Part shown: positions 37,588-50,520 of the stretch, one piece after another
Layout: the number at the start of each line of letters is the position of its first letter
Position numbering within the stretch: position 1 is the first letter of the stretch
DNA from: Nemania diffusa
Lineage: Eukaryota > Ascomycota > Sordariomycetes > Xylariales > Xylariaceae
Length of the DNA stretch: 64,000 bases
Reading direction: 5' to 3'
Assembly: GCA_038501195.1 (NCBI GenBank)
Contig: JBBPUQ010000007.1
Location: forward strand, 4,441,501-4,505,500
Program-made: the position numbers and the translations under genes
The notes under the pieces: model-generated
Told to the model about the DNA's origin: nothing
What the model saw: only the letters and a program-made list of their open reading frames with translations
Database searches by the model: none

Positions 37588-38534
37588 TTAATTAATAGTT
37601 ATAAAATATATTATAAATTAGTAAAAATAAAAATAAAACTAGTTTAAAGTTTAAATAGCTTAAATAAGTTTTTATATTATACTTTAAAACTTTTATTTTA
37701 TATAAATTAAATAATTTTTATATAATAAAGTTTAAAAAAAAAATCAAGTTTAAATATTATTTTTAAATATATTTTATTATATTATAAAGTTTATATATAA
37801 CAAATAATATTAAAAAAATAATATATAATTATATTAAATTATTTATTATATAATAGCTAAATAATAAATCTTTTATTATTTTATTTTTATATTTTGTTAT
37901 TTTTTTTAATTACTATAATATTAAAATATTTATATAACAAAAAAAAACCTTTTATATATAATAATACAAATTAATACAACAAAATTATTATAAACTATAA
38001 AATTAGTAAATATATTATATAAAATTTAATTAATATATAATATTAAAATTAAAAACTTAACTTTATAATTATAACGTTAATTATATTTAATATTTAAATA
38101 GTTTGTTATATTATTAAATATAAATATTTAAATGTTATTAACTAGTTATTTTAAATATTATATATTGAAAATTTTAGTTTTTAAATATATAAAATATAAA
38201 ACAGTTTATAAAAACTAATTTAGTAAAAAATAATTAATATATTAACTAAAAAAAGCATATAATATAAAATAACTTTTATATAAAAACCGCTTTTTTTTTT
38301 ATATAAAAAAATATATATTTAAATATTTTAAAAAACTTATGTTTAATAAACAAGTTTTAGTAATATAGCAGTAATATATGCAGCATTTACTATATATTCT
38401 AGGTTTAATTTTTAGCTAAAGTATATACAGTTTTAAATCAATATTAAAAATTATCGATTTTAAGCTGTATTAATTTTTTTGATTTTTTTTCTTTTTTTTC
38501 TGTTATATATATTTAAAATTATTTATATACAATA
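37588..38534. other. AT-rich DNA
   Basis: No feature supported. A patch at 38340-38510 keeps more C and G but shows no frame or repeat partner. Confidence 0.4.
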
Positions 38535-38775
38535 TATTTTTACTTTATATCAACAGCTATATATATATATAATATATTTTTATTTTATATTAATAGTTAT
38601 ATATATATATAATATATTTTTATTTTATATCAACAATTATATATATATATAATATATTTTTATTATATATTAATAGTTATATATATATATAATATATATT
38701 TATTATATATTAACTACTATATATATATATAATATATTTTTATTTTAAATTAACTAATAAATATATATATAATAA
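38535..38775. repeat. 39-bp minisatellite
   Basis: Six units of 'tatat(c/t)aac(a/t)g' plus an AT dinucleotide run and 'aatatatttttatttta', spaced 39 bp (38549, 38588, 38627 and so on). Units alternate between atcaaca and attaata, a transition difference. Confidence 0.85.
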
Positions 38776-38966
38776 ATTTTTATATTTAAAAAAAAGTTAA
38801 AAAATATATATATATTTAATAACTTATATATAACATAAAATATTTTGTTATATATATATATAAAAAATATTTATATAGTATATATAAAAAAAACATTATT
38901 AAAAAAAACTAAAAAATTAAATTTGTTATTTTTTAGCTACTATATAAAAAATAAAGCAAAACTAAA

Positions 38967-38968
<2 letters not shown>

Positions 38969-39000
<32 letters not shown>

Positions 39001-39587
39001 CGCTTTTATAAGCTATACTAAAAGCAATAAGCGCTATATAAACACTAAATATATATACTATATATACTTTTTTAAAAGTTAAAAATTTAATAATATTTAG
39101 TAAATAATATATTAATGTAGCATTAACAACTATTTTAAAAGCTGTTAATATAAAGCAGTATAACTAAATTTCAACTTTAAACTAAAATAGCTTGAAAATA
39201 TTTTTTTTAGTATATAAATTTTGTTTAAATATTTATAAAAATATTTGAAATAAATATTTAAAAAAAAATATTAATAAAAAAAGCAGTATAAATAATACTT
39301 TTTTTAGTTTATTATATAATTAAATATATTAGCTAAAAATATATAAAAAGATTTATTTATATAAAAATAAATATATATTTATATAAAAAAACTATATAAA
39401 AGTTTTATAAGCTTAGTTTTTAGTTAAAAAGCTATATATTTTTACTGCTTTATTATTTTTAGTTTAAACAAAGTTTTAAAACTACGCTATATTGTTTAAA
39501 AAAATAAACATAAAGTAAAAATAAACAGTAGCTATTATATTATTGCTACTATTATTATATAATATATATATATATATAAATAAATAA

Positions 39588-39625
<38 letters not shown>

Positions 39626-39960
39626 TATATATATATATAAATAAATAAATAAATAAATAAACAAATATATAAAAAAAAAACAAAAAAAAAAAAAACAAAA
39701 ACAAACAAAAACTAATTAAATATATCTAAGATTTTACACTATATAAATTAACATTTCAACTAATACTATTTATTTTTTTTTATATAATATTTAATATTTT
39801 TTTTTTTTTATATAGCAATTATTTATTAAATAAACAAGTTGATATATAATAATTAATTGATTAATTATATAAAGTTTATTGAGTTAACTAACAATAATTT
39901 ATTACAGATTTAATTATTATATAAAAAAGTCATTTTTATTAAACTAATTATAGCTAATAA
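38969..39960 (+). repeat. Segmental duplication R7, copy 1
   Basis: Starts with a 32-base T run (38969-39000) and is collinear with 41055-41945. Shared landmarks are 'ctttttttaaaa(g/c)t(t/a)aaaaattta', 'aaaaaaagcagtataaataa' near 39280, 'ttaaatatatta' near 39320, and the terminal R5-like part. Confidence 0.75.
39559..39665. repeat. AT and AAAT microsatellite within R7
   Basis: Alternating (TA)n and (AAAT)n blocks. The minus-strand 60-codon frame here (39482-39664) is a repeat product. Confidence 0.85.
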
Positions 39961-40100
39961 TTTAATAAATAACAACTAGTTATTTCAACTAATTAAAATA
40001 TTATATAATATATAAACTAAATTAATATAGCAAATAATTAAATTATATTATTTATATATAATTATAAAATAATCAATTTACTGTATAATAAAACTAAGTT
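39750..40100 (+). repeat. Dispersed repeat R5, copy 2
   Basis: Aligned with 35600-36080; overlaps the 3' part of R7. Keeps 'caagttgatatataataatt' and 'gttactaacaataatttatt'-like words with more C and G than copy 1. Confidence 0.6.
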
Positions 40101-40185
40101 ATTACAAAATATATTATATTTTTATTTTTTATTTTTTTGCTTTTGTATAATATTTAGTTATTACTTAAAAAAAAAAAAGCTAATA

Positions 40186-40450
40186 TTAAAATATTAATAT
40201 TAGTTATAATTATATATTATAGTTTATATATTGTAATATTTATACTATAGTTATACAACTAAATATATAGTTATATAAACAAGTATTTATTTTATATACT
40301 AATAAAGATTTTATTTACAATAAAATCTTTAGCTATATAAAAAAACTTCTTTTAATATTAATTATTAATATAAATATAGTATAACTAGCTTTATATTTTA
40401 TTTATATATAACTAATATATACTATTATATATATATAGCTTATTTAATAA
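40186..40450 (+). repeat. Repeat R6, copy C
   Basis: Third copy of the hairpin-bearing 266-bp repeat, 2.6 kb after copy B. It precedes a TATATAATATA block. Confidence 0.83.
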
Positions 40451-40479
40451 AAATCAAATTAACTTATGTATTAAAATAG

Positions 40480-40935
40480 CAAACAAATATTATATAATAT
40501 TTTGTTTATATATAATATAATATATTGTTTTATATTTATATATATAAAACATAGCGTAATATTTTATATATATATATAGTATAATATTTTTTACTTATAT
40601 ATATTATAATATATTATTTTATATTTATTTATATATAATATAGCGCAATATATTTTAATTATATATAATATAGTACAATGTTTTATATATATATAATATA
40701 TTATATTGTTTTATATATGCTTACAAAATATAAAGTAATGTTTTATATTTATATATATATAATATAATATATTGTTTTATTTATATATAATATAATACAA
40801 TAGTTTATTTATATATAATATAACATAATAGTTTATATATATATATAATATAATATTTTATATTTATATATATATAATATAGCATAATGTTTTATATATA
40901 TAAAATATTTATACAATATATTATACAATATTTTG
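40480..40935. repeat. TATATAATATA minisatellite, block 2
   Basis: About twelve irregular 30-40-bp units of the same type as 36490-36690. The association is conserved: a R6 copy and a minisatellite block occur close together in both places. Confidence 0.8.
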
Positions 40936-41054
40936 CTTACATATAAAAAAAAAAAAAGCCAAAGTAAAATCAAGCGCAAAAATACTGCAAAAAAAATATA
41001 TTATTTATTAAAAACTTTTTAGCAAATTATATGACTTTTTAACTAAAATATAAT

Positions 41055-41945
41055 CTTTTTTCTTTTTTTTTTTAGCTATATATAAAGCAATATATTTTAT
41101 ATAAGCGCTAAATATAAGCGCTACAAATACTTTTTTAAAAACTAAAAATTTAACAATATTTTAAAAACAGCGATTCAATATAATAGTAACAATTATTTTA
41201 TAAACTTAAAACTTTTATATATAACAAATATAATATTTTTAACTTTAAATTAAAATAGTTTAAAAATATTTTTTTTAATAAATAAACTTTATTTAAATGT
41301 TTTTAAAATTGTTTAAAAATAATACTTAAAATAAAATGTTAATAAAAAAAGCAGTATAAATAATTCTTTTTTTAGCTTATTGTACAATTAAATATATTAA
41401 TTAAAAAAATATATTATAAACTATTTATATAAAAATATATATATTTATATAAAGTTTTTATATAATAATTTAATAAAGCTAACTTTTAATTAAAAAATTA
41501 TATATTTTTATATAGCTATTATTTTTAATATAAATAAAATTTTAAAACTATAATATATTGCTATAAATATTAAAAGCAAACAAAAATAAACAGTTATATT
41601 TTTGCTACTACTGTTATATATATATATATATAAAAATAAATAAATAAATAAATATATAAAAAAAAAAAAAAGAAAAAAAAAAATAAAAGTAAATAAAAAT
41701 TATTTAAATATATATATTTAAAATACAGTTTTATATAAACTAATATTTTATTTAATATTATTTAATTTTTTTTATATAATATTTAATACTTTTTTTTTTT
41801 TATATAATAATTATTTTTTAAACAAAAAAATTAACAAATTATAATTTATTAATCAATTATATAAAGTTTATTAAATTAAACAACAGTAATTAATTACAAA
41901 CTTTATTGTTATATAAAAAAGCTAGATTTATTTACAAGTTTAATT
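41055..41945 (+). repeat. Segmental duplication R7, copy 2
   Basis: Second copy of 38969-39960. The poly(T) is only about 10 bases here and the microsatellite is shorter (41616-41655). 'ataagcgctaaatataagcgc' near 41100 keeps CpG present once in copy 1 (39030). Confidence 0.75.
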
Positions 41946-42989
41946 AGCTATATAAAAAACAAAAATATAAAAACGTTAAAATATAAATATTAAAATATAA
42001 ATATTAAAACAATAGTACTAAAATATAAATATATAAAATTATTTAAAATTAATAAAATTACTAAAGTTTTATTTATTATTTAGTAGTTTATTATAAAATT
42101 TAAAAAAGATTTTTTTTATTAATAAATTAATAAACTTATTAATAATTTAACAAGTTAATTAATTTATAAATTAATTATTTAATATATAGTTATTTAACTA
42201 GTTTATAGTTTTATTTAAACTTATTAATTTATATAGTTAAAAGCTCTAGTTTTATTAAGTTTTTACTTATTTTTTTAATATATTATTTTTTTATATATTA
42301 ATATAATAATATAGTTTTTTAGCTTTTTATATTTTTGTATTTTTTTTATATTTATATACTATTATATAAAGTTTTAAACATTTATATTATTATATTATTT
42401 ATTAATATTAGTTTATTATTTTTTTTATTAGCTTTATTATTTAAAATATTTATATTATTATTTTTTATATTATTTTATTTATATAGTTACTATTTATAAA
42501 AATATATTTTGTTTAATATTTTTAATATATTAACTTTTTTAATAAACTTATAATTAACTTTTATTATAAACTTTTATTATAAACTTTTGTTGCAAATTTA
42601 GTTTAATATAAATATTTAATAAAGCAAGTTTTATACTTTTATATATTAGATTATATAAATATTAGTTTTAATATTTTTATTATATATAATTAGTTTATTT
42701 ATATATATTATTTTATTTAATATAAAATATTAGCTTTATTTATTTATATTATATAGTATAATTAATAGCTTATTTACTTTATTATTTTTTTTATTAATTT
42801 TTTATATTATTTTTAATATATTTTATAGTTAATATTTAAATGTTAATTATAGTAAATTTATATTAGTTATATATTATATAAAATATTTATTTCTATTATA
42901 TTATAAAATATAATTTTAAATTATAATTATTTATTATTTTATTATATTTTATATATATTGTTTTATATTTTTTATAATAGTTTTTAAAT
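41946..42989. other. AT-rich DNA with a short TAAAATATAAATAT array
   Basis: 'aaaatataaatatt' is repeated four times at 41975-42030. The rest is featureless. Confidence 0.45.
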
Positions 42990-43150
42990 TTAATTTTATT
43001 TTTAACTTTAACTTTTGTTTTTTTAACTTTATATTAAATATTGCTATTATTTTGCTTTTTTAAAACTTAAGCTTATTTTTATTTTTAATTTTAACTTTTA
43101 TTTTTTTAACTTTATATTAATATTTACTATTGTTTTAGTTTTTTTAATAG
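42990..43150 (+). repeat. Two-copy tandem repeat (~82 bp)
   Basis: 'aactttatattaa' preceded by 'tttttaactttaactttt' occurs near 42998 and again near 43083. Differences are C/T. Confidence 0.7.
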
Positions 43151-46100
43151 TTTTAGTTTTACTATAATTGTTTAATAATTAGTTTAATAAATTTTTTAAG
43201 TTTGCTTTTTTATTTAAACAACAATTTATTTAATATATATTTTTGTTTTTTTTTTATTTTTTTTTTTAATTAATTAAAAAATGTTTGTTTTTAATAATAT
43301 TTGACTTTATAGTAAATTTTAACTTTAATATTAAATTTAATAATAAATTATTATATTTTTTGTATTTTTTGTTTTTTTTATATTTTTTCTTTTTTTTTAA
43401 TATAAATTTAAATTAAAATAATAATAACAACAATAACAACAATTTTTTTAATAGTTATTTTGTTAATTAGTTATTAAATAATAGCTAATTTATTATTTAG
43501 TTTTTTATTTATTTTTAACTATTAAAATAAATTTAAAGTTTTTTATGTTTTAATATTTAAATTGTTTATATATTTTATTTTGTTTTTTGTTATAGCTTTG
43601 TTTTTTGTATTAAAAATTTCTATATTTAAACTTTTTATATTTATAGCTATAATATTTTAATTTTAAACTAATATATTAACAATTGACATTTTTTTTTAAA
43701 CTAAGTAATTTAGTTTAATAATAGTATTTAGTAGTTTATAATTAATATTAAATTATATTTTTTTAATATTACTTTATATTAAATACTTTTTAAACAATTT
43801 TATATTAAATATTTATTTATTAATTGTTTTTAATAAATATTTAATAAACTATATTTTTAAAAACTAAATGTATTTTTTATACAATTTATAATGTTTTTTT
43901 TTATCGATTTTTTTAATATATATTATTTATTTAATATAATTAAATCGTTAGTTATAAACAGCTAATTTTTAGCTAAAATATATTTAAATATAAAAAACTT
44001 AACTAATTTTAATATATTATATATTATATATAACATTAATAATTATATTTAAATTTTATAGCTATTAAATTCTATTTAAAATATTTATTATATTGTTTTA
44101 TTTTAGTTTATTTATTTATTATATTTTAATATTTATATTTTTTTTATAATAAAAATAAATTTAATAATAAAATTTCTAATATATATATTATTTTATAAAA
44201 TTTTTTATATTTATTTTAATAAATATAACAATGCAATAATATATATAATACTTTTTGCTATATATAAATATAATGCTTTTTTGTTTTTTTTAACAATAAA
44301 AAAGTTGATATATATATATAAACAAATTGTTTATTTAGTAATTGTTTTTATTAGTTTTAACTAATAAATGCAAGCTTTAATATTGTTTGTATTATATATA
44401 TATTATAATAAAACAAATAATATAAAAACTAAAGCTAAAACTAATAGTTGTATTATTTTTTTAGTTATAAAATTAAATATAAATATATTTAAAGTTATTT
44501 AAGTAAATTTTATTTGTTAATATGTTTATTTTTATAAAACAAATTTTATTAAAACTTTTTTTGTTTTAAATAAAAAAAATACAAAGTTACTATATAAATT
44601 TTGCTAAATAATTTCAAATGTTTTTTTTAAATATTAGTTTATTAATTAAATATTTTAAATTATAGCTTTTTAGCAGTAACAAACTTAATTTTTTAATTTT
44701 GCAGTTTAATAGCAATTAAAAAAACAAAATATTTTATTAATTTGTTAATATTATATTTAAAATATGCTACAGTTTTTATATAGTAATTATAAAACAGTTA
44801 TTAAAAAATAAAATAATACTAAAAATTAAAATATTAAAAATAATTAAATTATATATTAGTTTATAATTTTTTTTGTTAAATTTAGCTTATATATAAAATA
44901 TTTATTACTTAAGCTTTATAATATTATTACTTTATTATTAAAGTTATATTTTAACTGTTTATAGTTTATTGTTAATATATAGTATGTTTAATTATATTTA
45001 ATATATAAAATAGCTTTTAGTTTTAAAAATATTTATTTTTAGCAAAATTTTAAGCTATTATATTTTAGTTATTTTAAAAATAAATTTAAAAGTTTATAAA
45101 GCTAAAACAAATCGTTTAATTTTAAATAAATAAATTATAAAGCTTTTAATATTGCTTTTAAAAAATAAATTTTAAAAAATATTAAATTTTTTGTTAAAAC
45201 TTTATTTTTTTAGTAGTTTAAAGTTTAAATAATTATATAGTTTTATTAAAAGTTAATATAAGTTAAAAAAAACTAAAAATAAAAGCAAAATAGTTTATAA
45301 AACTAAAATAACTAAAGCGATATTTTTTAAAACAACATTTTTTAAAGCAATCTTTTTAAAAGTAATATATTTTAAAATAAAAATTTTTAAAAAAAAATTA
45401 TTTAATATAAAATTTTTTATAATATAGTTTTTAATAAAGCATATATTTAAAACAACAATTTTTTAAACTATTTAAAAAAATTTAAAAATTATTTTTTTAT
45501 TGTTTTATTTTTTATTTTTTAAATGTTTATTTATTAAGCTTTTTATAAAAGCTTAATTATATTTAATTATATTTATACTTTTTTATATATTTGTTTATTA
45601 AACTATTATTTTATTTTTTTATATATATTGTTTTAAATTTAAGTTTAAAATTTTATTGTTTTGTTTTATTTTAAAAACTAGTATATTTTTAATTATTTAT
45701 ATTATATTATTATTTAAAAAAACAAACAAACTTAAAACTATAAAATATATTTTTAAAATTTAAAATATTAATTTAAATTTAAATATATTTATTTATTTAT
45801 TATTAATTAAATTATATTTAAAATTGCTTTTAATTTTGCTTTTTATTTTTGTTTTTTATTTTTTATAGTTAAAATATTTAAAATTATTTATTTTAATAAA
45901 TATACCTATTTTTTATTTTAAATAATAAAAGTTGTTTAGTTGTTAAAAAGTTTTGTAGTTTTATATAAAAAAAAATCGTATAAAAATCGATTTTTAAATA
46001 TTAAAGTTTATTAGCTAGTTTTTAATAAGTTAAATTTTTATAATTTTGTTTATATAGTTTAAATTATTGCTTTGTTAACTTTTGTTATTATTATATAAAT

Positions 46101-47399
46101 ATAAAAACAAAAAATAGCTATAAAAGTTTTTTAAAATGTTTTATTAGTAGCTAATAATTTGTAAACTTTATAACTTTAAAAAATTATTTAATATAATTAT
46201 ATCAAATTTAATTAATTAAACTTTTAATAAATAGTTAAATGTTATAATCTAAATTAAAATTTGTTTTAAAAGTTAAAACTATGTTTAAATAAATTTTTAA
46301 AATTAAAATTATATTTTATAGCACTAGTTATATAGTAGTTTAATATTTTAATTATAATAATTTGTAACTATTTTTTAATATTAAACTTAAAAAATTTTTT
46401 ATATTAATAATACTGTTTATTTAAACAAAATATTAAGTTTAATTAACTATATAAAACATTTAAAACAAAATTAAAAAGTTTATATTTATAAAACAATATA
46501 TTAAGTTATTATTTTTAATAAATATTTTTTAATTAGTTTTAGTTTTATTATAGCTTTATTTTTTAGCTTAATTTTTATTAAAAAAATTTAATTATACTAT
46601 TAAAAAACAATTAATTTATAAATATATAAAAATATTAATTATTATTTGTTATAATTTAAACTATAAATAAAAAAATTACTTTAATAGTTTTTTTAAATAT
46701 AATTTTTTTTTTTAAGTTAAAAAACTACTGCAAATTTTAAAATAAAACAAAATTATATTATATATTAAATAAATATAAAAAAAACAATTGTTTAAAATTA
46801 AAAATTAACATTAATAATATTAAAACAATATATATATTATTATTAAAAAAACTGATTTATATTATAATTTAACAGTAAAAACTTAAAGTTTTTATTATTA
46901 TATTTTTTAAGTTTTTAGCTGTTAAAATTTAAAACCTAAAATTTAAAAAAATATTAATATATTTATATATATTTTTTTTATATATATTTCGAAAAAAATT
47001 CTTTTTTTTTTTAAACTTTAGTTTTATATAATATATATTATTAGCTATATATTATTTATTATATTATATTTAATTTATAGTTTTTTTTACTTTATAATAT
47101 TAGCTGTAATAATAATATATAATATTTAATAATTAAAAAAAACTTTTTAATAAAAATTTTTTTTATTAATTTATTATTAAAAGTATTAAATTAGCAGAAA
47201 TTTTTTTAAATTAAAAAAATCTTTTATATATATAACTATTTTTTTTTATATTGCAACAAAAAATTTTTTTGTTAAAAATATTTAAATTGTTAAAAGTTTT
47301 TTATATATAACTACTTTTTTTATATTATTAAATAAAAAAACTTATATATATTTTTATTTTGTTTTATAAAATTTATTATTAAAACATTTAAAGATTTTT
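43151..47399. other. AT-rich DNA, no supported gene
   Basis: I sampled a plus-strand translation around 45960-46750 and found protein-like words but a high stop density and no family motif. A loose ~18-bp tandem ('aaagcaatattttttaaa' type) occupies 45315-45415. Small patches near 45960 and 48130 keep CpG. Confidence 0.35.
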
Positions 47400-47770
47400 A
47401 AGTTTAAGCTATAAATTGTAGTTTTTAAGCAAATAGCAAAAATGTACTATTTTTATTTAAGTTTGCAATTTTAAACAAGTAGTAAAAATATATAAGTTTT
47501 AAGTTTATAACTTTAAACAAATAGCAAAAATATACTAGTTTTATTTTAAGTTTACAATTTTAAACAAGTAGTAAAAATATATTAGTTTTATTTAAGTTTA
47601 TAACTTTAAATAAATAGTAAAAGTATATAAGTTTTAAGTTTATAACTTTAAATAAATAATAAAAATATATTAGTTTTATTTTAAATTTATAATTTTAAAT
47701 AAATAGTAAAAATATATTAATTTTATTTAAGTTTGTAATTTTAAACAAATAACAAAAGTATATTATTTTT
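47400..47770. repeat. Minisatellite, 40-45-bp units
   Basis: About nine units of 'aagtttgcaattttaaacaa' plus 'atagcaaaaatatactagtt'. C and G fade from left to right within the array. Confidence 0.85.
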
Positions 47771-48364
47771 AAATTTATTTTTATAACTATATTAAAAATA
47801 AATATTTTAGTTTTTTTAAAATATATATTTATTTTTAAAAATAGTTTTGTTTTTTTTTTTTTTATTTTTTAATTTACTGCTATTACAATATTTTCAATTT
47901 TGTTATTATTTTTTATTTTTTTAACACTTTTTAGTTTTAATTTAAAAACTATAGTAAAAAAACTTTATAAAATATTAAAACAGCTTTTTAATTGTTGTTT
48001 TTTTTTTCTACTGCTTTATTATATTAATTTATATTTTATATTATTATTTAATATATAATATAATATAATGTTTACATTAATTTTAATTAACTATTTTAAA
48101 ATGTTATATTATAAATATATTTAATGTTTTTTTTATTACTATTAACTTTTAAACTTGTAAACTTATACTTTTCGGTTTTAGTTTAATTGTTTTTAATTTT
48201 TTTTTAACTATTATTAAACTTTTTATTATTATTTCAATAAATTTTAAACTTTTTATTTTTAAAACAGCTGATATTATTTTTATTTTTTTTAACTATTAAT
48301 ATTTTCGCTTTTACTTTATTAATATTAAACTTATTACTATTAAAACTTTTAATTTTAATTTTTT
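47771..48364. other. AT-rich spacer
   Basis: Nothing supported. Confidence 0.4.
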
Positions 48365-48775
48365 TAATTATAAAAAATCAAATATTAAACAAATAAACAA
48401 CAAGTTATTAAATACTAAACTGTTAAATAAAAACTAGTTTAAAAAAAAGTCGGATATTAAATAAGTAAACAATACTTTATTAAATATTAAGCTATTAAAT
48501 AATAACTAATTTAATAAAAAAGAAGTAAATGTTAAACAAAAAAACAGCAATTTAACAAATATTTAACAGTTTCATAAAAAAAAAATAAATATTAAACAAA
48601 AAAACAGCGATTTAATAAATATTTAACAGTTTAATAAAAAAAAAGTAAATATTAAATAAAAAAATAACAATTTAATAAATATTTAGTAGTTTAATAAAAA
48701 AGAAATAAATATTAAATAAGTAAACAACAATTTAAAAAATATTTAACAGTTTAATAAACAGTTTGATTTAAATAT
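48365..48775. repeat. Minisatellite, ~62-bp units
   Basis: About six units with 'taaatattaaacaaaaaaac', 'agcaatttaa(c/t)aaatatt' and 'aacagtttaataaaaaa'. The unit length matches the R1 sub-repeat but the sequence does not. Confidence 0.85.
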
Positions 48776-50520
48776 TTCCGACTTTATATTTTTTACTTTT
48801 ATATTTTCTGATTTTATATTTACTAATGTTTTTAGCGCTAGCTAATCGATTACTGTTTATAGTTTTATATTAAAACAAACATTTGTTTTAATAACTATTA
48901 ATTATTTGTAATTTATTTATAAACAAAAAAAAAATAAAAATATAAGCTTAAAAATATCAAACAAAAAACTTTGAAAATTGAATTAAACAAACTGTTTATT
49001 TTATAAAAGCAACATTATTAACAATATTAACATATTTTAAATTTAATTTATTTAATTTTATAATAATATTTATTTTATTAATATAAAATAATATATATAT
49101 GTTATAATAAAATAAATATAAATAATATATAATTTTTTTTTAATTAAATAAACAATAGTTAAGTTTTATAAAACTTTTAAATCGTTATTAACATAAATTA
49201 TATATAATATAATATTTAGTTTATAAAGTACTAAACATTTTAAAAAGCTTTTAAACAGTTTTTAATTTTTTAAACTGCAGTATATAAAAAAACAAGTTAA
49301 AATTAAAGCTAAAAAACTATTATTAATTGTTAATTTATTACAACAGCTTAAATTATTTTTTTAAAAAATTTAAATAATATATAATATAAGTTGATTTATT
49401 TTAATAGCTAAACTATATAAGCTATATCAAAAGTAGTAATAGTACAAAAAAATTAAACAGTTAAAACAAATATTAAATCAAAAACAAACATTTATTAAAC
49501 TTTTTTTAAATTAGCTACAGTTATTAATAGATTTTTTAAAATAATAAAACTATTAACTATAGCAAAAAATAAATTAGTAAAAATATTTATTTAAATATAT
49601 TTATAACAAGCTTAAACTTATTAACTATTAATAAACTGCTATAAAGTTTAAACTATAGCTTTTTTAATTTTTAATTAAAATATTTAATTTAAAAATTATT
49701 ACATTTTTAAAGTTTAAATAGTTTAAAAAACTATAAGTTTTTTTTTTCTTTTTTAATAATATTATATTAATAGTTTTTTGTTTAAGTTTTAAATTTTACT
49801 AAAAATTATATTTACTAAAAAGTTCAAACTTTTTATTTTTTGCTAATATATTTAATATGTTATTTCTATTAAACCAATAAAATCAATTTATAAAACTGTT
49901 AATAAAAAAATAGTTAAATTAATTTTTAAAAATAATATTAATAGTATTAAAATATTTTTACAAAAGTTTATTTTATTTAATATAAATATTTAGTTTATTT
50001 TTATATTTACAAAAATAAATCAAAATATTAAAAGTACTAAAAATATTAAAAATAACAAAAGTATCAAAAGTATAAACAAAATAGCATATTTAGCTTTTTA
50101 TACAACTAAATTGTTTATATTATTAGTTAAGTTATTAAAAAAAACCAAAATTAAAAATTTAATAAATTAATAATAACTGTTAATAAAAATAGCTATAGCT
50201 TAGTTATAACAATTAGCTTTTAAAATTTAATTTATTAAATATAATAGTTTAAAATTTATTTGTTAAAAATAACAGCGCTTAAAAAGCACAATTTTAAAAG
50301 CAATATAAAAAAATATCAAATAAACTTTATTAATAAAAATCTCAATTTACATATTTATATATATTTTATTATAACTTTAATAACTTAACTAATTTTTATA
50401 TTGTAGTTTTATAAACTGTATTAATTAATAGTACATTTAAAAATACATCAATTAATATAAAATACATAATATTAAGTTTTTTAATTGTTTAAAAAATATA
50501 ACTTTAAAATTAAGCTTGTT
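48776..50520. other. AT-rich DNA, possible unidentified coding relic
   Basis: Around 49277-49365 one plus-strand frame is open for about 30 codons with Lys/Leu/Gln-rich translation (LLLIVNLLQQLKLFF), then interrupted. It looks protein-like, but no family is recognised and it may be chance. Confidence 0.3.

Noticed and set aside
39482..39664. 60-codon minus-strand frame of I and Y
   Set aside because: Translation of the AT/AAAT microsatellite in R7.
45960..46750. Protein-like plus-strand translation (LLLLLYKYKNKK, LYSSLIF)
   Set aside because: Stop density near the random level and no recognisable domain.
47400..48775. Regular repeats that could be taken for a CRISPR array
   Set aside because: Spacers are as repetitive as repeats, units vary in length, and the setting is eukaryotic-type RIP-decayed DNA without cas genes.
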